A stretch of 64,000 bases of DNA, from positions 124,001-188,000 of the forward strand of contig NZ_MQUQ01000001.1 in NCBI RefSeq assembly GCF_001953865.1, written 5' to 3'. The stretch's first letter is position 1. Every line of letters begins with the position of its first letter. A program made the position numbers and the translations under genes. Source of the stretch: Amycolatopsis coloradensis. Its GTDB lineage: Bacteria > Actinomycetota > Actinomycetes > Mycobacteriales > Pseudonocardiaceae. Positions 58,498 through 64,000 of this stretch are shown here, piece by piece. The notes beneath the pieces were generated by a model. It made no database searches and was not told the DNA's origin. It worked only from the letters and a program-made list of their open reading frames with translations.

Positions 58498-59178
58498 ATG
58501 AGCGCCGAAGACGACACCAGCTGGGACGAAGACGTCCGCGTCGCGGTCTACCGCGCGTTCGCCGAGCACGGGAGGCGGCCGACGGCGCCGGAACTGGCCG
58601 ACGCCGCCCACGGGTCGCTCGCGGTGGCGAAACAGGCGCTGCACCGGCTCGCGGAGCAGCGGCATCTGGTGCTCGACGCGCGCGAACACGTCGTGATGGC
58701 GCATCCGTTCGCGGCGATCCCGCTCGGGTTCTCCGTGATGGGTGAACGGACGCTCTGGTGGGGCGGCTGCGCCTGGGACGCGTTCGCGATCCCGCATCTG
58801 GTCAAGACCGAACCCGAGGTGCTCGTGTCCACGCGCTGCCGTGGTTGCGGTGGGCCGCAGGCTCTGCTGGTGAACGACCGGACCCCACCGAAGGGTGAAC
58901 TGGTCGCGCATTTCCTGGTCCCGGTGGCGCGGATGTGGGACGACGTCGTGCACACCTGTGGCAACCAGCGGCTGTTCTGCGGCGAGTCCTGTGTGGACGG
59001 ATGGCTGACGGAAACAGGACAGGACAAGGGATACGTCCTGGATCTCGCGACGCTGTGGCGGCTCGCGGCAGGCTGGTACGAGGGCAGGCTCGAGCACGGC
59101 TACCAGCGCCGCGATCCGGCCTCGGCGGCCGCGTACTTCAAGCAGGCGGGGCTGGGCGGCCCGTTCTGGAGCCATTGA
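58498..59178 (+). CDS. Alkylmercury lyase (MerB) family protein
   Basis: A 226-residue protein. The N-terminal winged-helix-like part (about 10-60) is followed by a MerB core: C91-A-W-D94 in WWGGCAWDAFAIPHL fits the catalytic Cys-x-x-Asp, and C154 in VVHTCGNQRLFC fits the second catalytic cysteine. Additional cysteines (RCRGCGG, CGESC) are present. MerB cleaves carbon-mercury bonds. There is no merA, merR or merT in the window, so mercury resistance is not certain and another metal or thiol role is possible. Confidence 0.78.
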   Translation: MSAEDDTSWDEDVRVAVYRAFAEHGRRPTAPELADAAHGSLAVAKQALHRLAEQRHLVLDAREHVVMAHPFAAIPLGFSVMGERTLWWGGCAWDAFAIPHLVKTEPEVLVSTRCRGCGGPQALLVNDRTPPKGELVAHFLVPVARMWDDVVHTCGNQRLFCGESCVDGWLTETGQDKGYVLDLATLWRLAAGWYEGRLEHGYQRRDPASAAAYFKQAGLGGPFWSH

Positions 59179-59286
59179 GGGCGGCGAAGGAAACCTTCGG
59201 CACCACCGGCCACCCACGGACACGACACGTGCGGCCTTCTCCTCGCCGAACTCGCGTGCGGGGTTGATCCAGGCTCCCGCAGGACC

Positions 59287-59592
59287 CTAGATCAGGAAGC
59301 GCAGTGCGGCGGTGACGACGACCCCGCAGAGGATCGCGGCGAGCGCCGGTACACGCAGCACGTAGGTCACCGCGATCGCGGCCAGCCCGGCGCAGAGCGT
59401 CCAGTCGACCCCGGTCCAGGCCGGGCCGGTGATGTCGGTGAGCACCAGACCGGCCAGCAGGGCGGGCGCGAGCAGCGCGATCATCCCGGCCAGCCGGGGC
59501 GGCAGTTCCCGGTCGCCGAGCAGGGCCGGGCCCGCCGCCTTGAACCCGACGCTGATCAGCGCGACGACGACGATGGTGATCCAGAGCGTCAT
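59287..59592 (-). CDS. azlD: AzlD-like branched-chain amino acid exporter subunit
   Basis: A 101-residue membrane protein with about three to four helices: 2-20 (LWITIVVVALISVGFKAAG), 38-58 (LLAPALLAGLVLTDITG), 65-85 and 86-101. The sequence and the pairing with an AzlC gene identify it. With AzlC it exports branched-chain amino acids. Its ATG overlaps the azlC stop (ATGA), so the subunits are made together. Confidence 0.9.
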   Translation of the reverse strand: MTLWITIVVVALISVGFKAAGPALLGDRELPPRLAGMIALLAPALLAGLVLTDITGPAWTGVDWTLCAGLAAIAVTYVLRVPALAAILCGVVVTAALRFLI

Positions 59593-60257
59593 CGCCGGAC
59601 CCCCACTCCGACCAGGGCGGCGGCCGAGGCGCCGATCAGCGCGAGCCCCACCGGGACGAACAGCACCAGGATCCCGGCGAGGCAGGCGGCGAGCGCGGCC
59701 GTCCAGACCGCCTCGCGGGAACGGCGCAGTTCGTCGATGAGCAGGATCAGGAAGAAACCGGGGAACACGACGTCGAGCCCGAAGCGCGCGACGATGTCCG
59801 GGGACGGGGCGGCGAGGACGCCGAGCACCGTGCCCAGCACCCACGCGGGTAACTGGACGAGCGTGCAGCCGATGAGCTTCTCGCGGTCGAAGCGCCCTTC
59901 GCCGAGATGGGCGGCCACCCAGGAACCGTCGACGACGGCCTGACCCTCCCAGGCGCGGCGCAGTCGCCCGCCACGCAGGTCCTTGGCGACGGCGACGCCC
60001 ATCGGCAGGAACCGGGCGTTGATCAGGGCCGCGGCGCCTGCCGCGACGGCGAGGTTGCCGCCGCCCGCGAGCGCGGTGGCCATCGCGAACTGGGCCGAGC
60101 CGGAGAACACGATGATCGACGCGACGATCGGGGCGGCGATCCCCCAGTTCAGAGTCTGGCTGTAGGCGCCGAAGGTGACACCGAGGACGAAGGTCGCGAC
60201 ACCGAGCCCGAGGCCGACGCGGGCGCCGGCCAGGTAGTGCCGCCGGAACGTTGTCAT
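59589..60257 (-). CDS. azlC: AzlC-like branched-chain amino acid exporter subunit
   Basis: A 222-residue membrane protein. It has the AzlC opening GLGVATFVLGVTFGAYSQ, the conserved SIIVFSGSAQFAMATALAGG and NARFLPMGVAVAKDLRGG, and five to six helices. It is the large subunit of a BrnFE-like exporter, energised by the proton motive force. Upstream and divergent is a CGNR zinc-finger gene that could be its regulator. Confidence 0.92.
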   Translation of the reverse strand: MTTFRRHYLAGARVGLGLGVATFVLGVTFGAYSQTLNWGIAAPIVASIIVFSGSAQFAMATALAGGGNLAVAAGAAALINARFLPMGVAVAKDLRGGRLRRAWEGQAVVDGSWVAAHLGEGRFDREKLIGCTLVQLPAWVLGTVLGVLAAPSPDIVARFGLDVVFPGFFLILLIDELRRSREAVWTAALAACLAGILVLFVPVGLALIGASAAALVGVGVRR

Positions 60258-60275
60258 GCTTCGACCCTAACAAGC

Positions 60276-60299
60276 TAAACTGAGTTTGACCATTAGGAG
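60276..60299 (+). promoter_or_regulatory. Palindrome and ribosome site before the second CGNR gene
   Basis: AAACT-G-AGTTT (60277-60287) is a perfect odd palindrome that overlaps the -10-like TAAACT (60276-60281). AGGAGG follows six bases before the GTG. The palindrome is 20 bp from the azlC start on the other strand and may bind the CGNR protein. Confidence 0.5.
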
Positions 60300-60304
60300 G
60301 ATTC

Positions 60305-60871
60305 GTGGACGGCCACTGGGACGGATACGACAGCGTCGGTGGGAGCGTGCCGTTGGACCTGGTCAACACCGTGTCCTGGCGGCGTGATCCGGCCAGGCGG
60401 GACGACCGGCTTTCCACCCCGGTGCGGCTGTCCGAGTGGGTCGTCCTGGTCGGTGCCGGCGACGAGCGGCTGGAAATCTCCGAGGCCGTCCTGGAGACGG
60501 TGAAGGCGTTCCGCGAAACGCTCTACCGGGTGCTCGTGTCGGACCCGCCGGATGCCGGGCCGCTGCGGAAATCGCTGGTCTCCGCGTACCGGCACGCCGA
60601 ACTCGCGCCGTCCTTGCCGCTGCGCTGGACGGTTCCGCTGGTGAACGACACCGCGTTGCCGCACATTCTCGCGCTGGCGACCGAGGACCTGCTGCGATCC
60701 GGGGATCTCGATCGGATCCGGGAATGCGAGGGGCCGGGCTGCGGCTGGATCTTCACCGACCACACGCGCAACCGGTCGCGGCGCTGGTGCAGTTCGTCGG
60801 ACTGCGGGAACCGGGCGCGGGCGAAGCGGCATTACGACAAGGGGGCGCGTGACAAGGTTCCGCGCGATTAG
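60305..60871 (+). CDS. CGNR zinc-finger / ABATE-domain putative regulator (second copy)
   Basis: A 188-residue homologue of the protein at 2.0 kb. The N-terminal ABATE-type domain (SVPLDLVNTVSWR at 14-26) is followed by the zinc ribbon cysteines C141, C146, C162 and C167, with WCSSSDCGNRARAKRHY. The start GTG has AGGAGG six bases upstream, unlike the leaderless first copy. It faces azlCD. Its stop TAG is the first three bases of a TAGTCCTCT repeat. Confidence 0.86.
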   Translation: MDGHWDGYDSVGGSVPLDLVNTVSWRRDPARRDDRLSTPVRLSEWVVLVGAGDERLEISEAVLETVKAFRETLYRVLVSDPPDAGPLRKSLVSAYRHAELAPSLPLRWTVPLVNDTALPHILALATEDLLRSGDLDRIRECEGPGCGWIFTDHTRNRSRRWCSSSDCGNRARAKRHYDKGARDKVPRD

Positions 60872-60919
60872 TCCTCTGGTTGCGGTCCATGCGCGTGCAA
60901 CTACCGCAACCAGAGGACT
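60869..60919. repeat. Single TAGTCCTCT-family hairpin at the CGNR stop codon
   Basis: AGTCCTCTGGTTGCGGT (60870-60886) and its reverse complement (60903-60919) form perfect 17-bp arms around a 16-base loop that includes AACT. It is the full-armed relative of the tandem array after def. The TAG at 60869-60871 is the stop codon of the gene before it. Confidence 0.88.
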
Positions 60920-60995
60920 GGTCGCGGGGTCTGTTTCACCACATTCCACGCCACCCGACTGGGTCACGACGGCGCCCTTCCCGGAGGATGTGCTC

Positions 60996-62087
60996 ATGGA
61001 CACGTCCGCCTACGACGCCGATCTGCCCGCCAACGTCGAGCGGGCGCTGGCCGGGTTCCTCGAGCGCGCCGGCGCCGAGATCCGCCGCGCCGAACCGACC
61101 GTGGGAATCGGGATCGACGCTCTGGCCGGGTTCGTGCTGGGCGGCGGCAAACGCCTGCGTCCCACCTTCGCGTGGTGGGGCTGGCGCGGCGCGGGCGGCG
61201 ATCCGGCGGGGCCGGACGTCGAAGGCGTACTGCAGGCGGTGGCCAGCCTGGAGCTGATCCAGGCGTGCGCGCTGATCCACGACGACCTCATCGACTCTTC
61301 CGATTCGCGCCGCGGTTCGCCGACGGTGCACATCGCGGGCGCCAAACTCCACGCCGACAGCGGGTGGCTGGGTTCGCCGAGCACGTTCGGGCTCGCGACC
61401 GCCGTCCTGGTCGGCGACCTCGCGCTGGCCTGGGCCGACGACATGTTCGGCGAGGCGCCGCTCCCGCCCGCGGCCCTCGCGGCGGCCCGGCCCGCGTGGC
61501 GCGCGATGCGCACCGAGGTGCTCGCCGGGCAGTACCTCGACGTCCGCACCCAGGCCACCGGCGACGCCTCCCCCGAGGCGGCACTGCACATCTGCAAGCT
61601 CAAGACGGCCGCGTACACCGTCATGCGCCCGCTTCACCTCGGTGCCGCGCTCGGCGGCGCCGACGACGCCCTGATCGCGACGCTGCGCGAGTTCGGTGAC
61701 GAGGTCGGCGTGGCGTTCCAACTGCGGGACGACCTGCTCGGCGTGTTCGGCGACCCGTCGGTCACCGGGAAACCCGCCGGTGACGACCTGCGCGAAGGCA
61801 AGCGGACGCTGCTGGTCGCGCTGGGGCTCCAGCGGGCGGCCGAGCAGGGCGAGGACGCCGCGACCCGGGTCATCTCCGACGCCATCGGCGACGCGCACCT
61901 CTCCGAGGACGCCGTCGAGACCGTGCGCGAAGCACTGCAGGACGTCGGCGCCGTCGACGCCGTGGAACGCCGCATCGACGAGCTCACCGAGTCCGCGCTG
62001 GCCGCGCTGGACCGCGCCCACCTGGCCGAGCCCGCTCCCGCCGCGCTGACCGGATTGGTCGTCAAGGCGACCCAGCGGACGTACTGA
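60996..62087 (+). CDS. crtE: Polyprenyl (GGPP-type) synthase of the carotenoid cluster
   Basis: A 363-residue trans-prenyltransferase. The first Asp-rich motif is HDDLIDSSD (D96, D97, D100) and the second FQLRDDLLGVFGD (D245, D246); GGGKRLRP binds the allylic partner's pyrophosphate. It makes geranylgeranyl diphosphate for phytoene. GGAGG lies nine bases before the ATG at 60996. The stop overlaps the crtI start (TGATG). Confidence 0.93.
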   Translation: MDTSAYDADLPANVERALAGFLERAGAEIRRAEPTVGIGIDALAGFVLGGGKRLRPTFAWWGWRGAGGDPAGPDVEGVLQAVASLELIQACALIHDDLIDSSDSRRGSPTVHIAGAKLHADSGWLGSPSTFGLATAVLVGDLALAWADDMFGEAPLPPAALAAARPAWRAMRTEVLAGQYLDVRTQATGDASPEAALHICKLKTAAYTVMRPLHLGAALGGADDALIATLREFGDEVGVAFQLRDDLLGVFGDPSVTGKPAGDDLREGKRTLLVALGLQRAAEQGEDAATRVISDAIGDAHLSEDAVETVREALQDVGAVDAVERRIDELTESALAALDRAHLAEPAPAALTGLVVKATQRTY

Positions 62088-63562
62088 TGCGCACCGTCAC
62101 CGGTCCGAGTGACCACGTGGTGGTGATCGGTGGCGGGCTCGCCGGGCTCTCGGCGACGCTGCACCTGCTCGGCGCCGGACGCCGGGTGACCTTGCTGGAG
62201 CAGGACAAGACCCCCGGCGGCCGGGCCGGTCAGTCGGATTTCGGCGGTAACACCGTCGACACCGGTGCCAGCGTGCTGACCATGCCGGAACTGCTCGACG
62301 AGGCCTTCGCGGCGGTCGGCGAGTCGCTGGCGGGCAACCTGACCCTGACCCGGCTCGACCCGGCCTATCGCGCGCGGTTCGCCGACGGCAGCACGATCGC
62401 CGTGCACACCGAGGCGGCGGCGATGGAGGCCGAGATCCGCGCGGTCGCGGGCCCGGCCGAGGCCGAGGGTTACCGTCGCCTGCGGCGCTGGCTCACCGAG
62501 TTGTACGCGGTGCAGAAGGACCACTTCATCGGCGCGAACTTCGATTCCCCGCTCGACCTGGTCCGGCCGGAACTGGCGAAACTGGCCGCACTGGGCGGTT
62601 TCGGGCGGCTCGGCCCGAAGATCGGCGGTTTCCTGCGTGACGACCGGGTGCGCCGCCTGTTCTCCTTCCAAGCGCTCTACGCGGGACTCGACCCGGCCCG
62701 CGCGATCGGCGCGTACGGCGTCATCTCCTTCATGGACACCGTCGGCGGGGTCCACTACCCGGCGGGCGGGATGGGCGCGATCGCGCGGGCGATGGCGAGC
62801 GCGGCCGAACGCGCCGGCGCGGAACTGCGGTTCGGCACCGAGGCTGCCTGGCTGGAAAGGGTTTCCTCGCGGGTGCGCGCGGTCCGGACCCGCTCGGGTG
62901 AGCGGATCCCTTGCGACACCGTGGTTCTCGCGACCGAACTCGGCACCGCGTACCGGCTGCTCGGCGCCCGCCCCCGGCGTCCGCTGCCGCTGCGGTACTC
63001 GCCGTCGGCGGTCGTCCTGCACGGACATTCGCGAAGAATTTGGCCGGATTTGGGCCACCACACCATCTTCTTCGGCCAAGCGTGGGAAAAGACGTTCTCG
63101 GAGATCATCCGCGAGGGCAGGCTGATGAGCGATCCGTCGCTGCTGGTGACCCGGCCGACCGCGACCGAACCGGGGCTCGCCCCCGGCGGCGACCAGGTGA
63201 TCTCGGTGCTGGCCCCGGCGCCGAACCTGCGCCGCGGCAAGATCGACTGGGGCCGGGTCGGGCCCGCCTATCGCACGGAACTCCTGCGGACACTGGAAAA
63301 GCGCGGCCTCACCGGATTCTCGGACGACTTCGCCGTCGACGAGACGATCACTCCGGCGGGCTGGGCGGAGCGCGGCCTCACCGCGGGCACCCCGTTCTCC
63401 CTTGCGCACACCTTCGCCCAGACCGGTCCGTTCCGGCCGGGAAACCTGATGCGAGCGGCGGAAAACGTCGTGCTGGCCGGCTGCGGGACCACGCCGGGCG
63501 TCGGTATCCCGCCGGTGGTGATCTCCGGCAGGCTCGCGGCGGGAAGGGTCACCGGCCGATGA
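62087..63562 (+). CDS. crtI: Phytoene desaturase
   Basis: A 491-residue flavoprotein that introduces double bonds into phytoene. The FAD fold is HVVVIGGGLAGLSATLHLLG (10-29), then GGRAGQSDFGGNTVDTGASV. The bacterial CrtI C-terminal signature is NLMRAAENVVLAGCGTTPGV followed by GIPPVVISGRLA. It is translated in a coupled chain with crtE upstream (TGATG) and crtB downstream (ATGA). Confidence 0.94.
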   Translation: MRTVTGPSDHVVVIGGGLAGLSATLHLLGAGRRVTLLEQDKTPGGRAGQSDFGGNTVDTGASVLTMPELLDEAFAAVGESLAGNLTLTRLDPAYRARFADGSTIAVHTEAAAMEAEIRAVAGPAEAEGYRRLRRWLTELYAVQKDHFIGANFDSPLDLVRPELAKLAALGGFGRLGPKIGGFLRDDRVRRLFSFQALYAGLDPARAIGAYGVISFMDTVGGVHYPAGGMGAIARAMASAAERAGAELRFGTEAAWLERVSSRVRAVRTRSGERIPCDTVVLATELGTAYRLLGARPRRPLPLRYSPSAVVLHGHSRRIWPDLGHHTIFFGQAWEKTFSEIIREGRLMSDPSLLVTRPTATEPGLAPGGDQVISVLAPAPNLRRGKIDWGRVGPAYRTELLRTLEKRGLTGFSDDFAVDETITPAGWAERGLTAGTPFSLAHTFAQTGPFRPGNLMRAAENVVLAGCGTTPGVGIPPVVISGRLAAGRVTGR

Positions 63563-64000
63563 CGGAACTCGACGCCGCCGGCATCACCGAACCGGCGTTG
63601 CGGGCGGCGTACACCGAATGCCGCCGCATCAACGCCCAGTACGGCCGCACCTTCTTCCTCGCGACCCGGCTGCTGCCGTCGCGGACGCGGCCGTTCGCGC
63701 ACGCGCTGTACGGCTTCGCGCGGATGGCGGACGAACTGGTCGACAATCCCGCGCCCGGCACCGATCCGGCGTTCGCGCTCGGCGAGGTCGCCAGACGGGT
63801 CGGACAAGTCTTCGACGGTGGCACGCCGTCCGATCCGGTGCTGACCGCGCTCGCCGACACCGTGCGGCGCCACGACCTGGACCGCGACCTGTTCGACGCG
63901 TTCCTGCGGTCCATGGCGATGGACCTCAAGATCACCGAGTAGACGACCTACGCCGACCTCAAGGACTATGTCCACGGTTCGGCCGAGGTGATCGGCCTCC
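63559..64000 (+). pseudogene. crtB: Phytoene synthase with in-frame amber codon, cut by window end
   Basis: The ATG overlaps the crtI stop. Codons 1-127 are a normal phytoene synthase start: YTECRRINAQYGRTFFLATR, LYGFARMADELVDNP (first Asp-rich motif, DELVD at 58-62), then MDLKITE. Codon 128 is TAG (63940-63942). The same frame continues TTYADLKDYVHGSAEVIGL, exactly what phytoene synthases have next, and the family usually has Tyr or another residue at 128. A single TAC-to-TAG change explains it. As read, the product lacks the second Asp-rich motif and would be inactive; a base-call error is the alternative. Confidence 0.78.

Noticed and set aside
63940..63942. Programmed read-through or recoding at the crtB amber codon
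   Set aside because: No special structure follows within the visible 58 bases and the family has no known recoding; a point mutation or base error is simpler.

Overview
The window is high-GC actinobacterial chromosome, most likely Amycolatopsis or a close relative in the Pseudonocardiaceae. The evidence is codon use throughout, a mycothiol-dependent enzyme, many leaderless promoters, and gene order. The order nrdR, LysM gene, lexA, hflX, dapF, miaA, Rv2728c-like, DUF349, Rv2732c-like, miaB, then (after a transporter block) recX, recA, DUF3046 follows the Mycobacterium tuberculosis Rv2718c-Rv2738c region. Gene identities come from motif recognition and remembered families; no search was run. 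No rRNA, CRISPR array, phage or insertion sequence was seen. The left end cuts an SMR transporter gene and the right end cuts a phytoene synthase gene.

Layout. 1-5.3 kb is accessory: an SMR/azoreductase pair with a divergent TetR regulator, an SRPBCC/CGNR-zinc-finger pair, a DUF2293 gene, a decayed PIN-like gene, a DoxX-like gene and an orphan phosphoribosyltransferase-like gene. 5.4-12.9 kb is a DNA-precursor and SOS block: a B12-dependent ribonucleotide reductase (nrdJ) carrying two LAGLIDADG inteins, its repressor nrdR behind NrdR boxes and DnaA-box-like sites, a LysM cell-wall gene, and lexA with two abutting SOS boxes. 13-24 kb is housekeeping (hflX, dapF, miaA, miaB, DUF349) plus an ArsR-like/MFS pair.

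23.9-30.6 kb concerns glutamate: a TAXI lipoprotein with no TRAP permease beside it, a GluK/GluR-like two-component system, and the gluABCD importer. 31.3-35.7 kb holds an unusual tRNA-Arg and a mycobacterial Sdh1-type succinate dehydrogenase operon, followed by the Entner-Doudoroff pair edd-eda. 38.5-49.7 kb has small enzymes, recX-recA, a membrane-anchored Hsp70-like protein, the giant helicase Lhr and peptide deformylase. 49.9-60.9 kb is a run of small enzymes and transporters, including an SAV_6107-type HEPN gene with a consensus SOS box upstream, metF, a merB homologue and azlCD. The window closes with crtE-crtI-crtB, where crtB has an in-frame amber codon.

Two intergenic hairpin families stand out. 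About ten loci carry long inverted repeats whose stems begin TGAAGG and end CCTTCA. A second repeat, beginning TAGTCCTCT (or TAGTCCCCT), sits exactly at the stop codons of three genes and supplies their TAG. Together with the twin inteins, the SOS box before the HEPN gene, the paired DnaA-like sites at nrdR and recA, and a proline-rich leader peptide before an EamA transporter, these are the most notable items.
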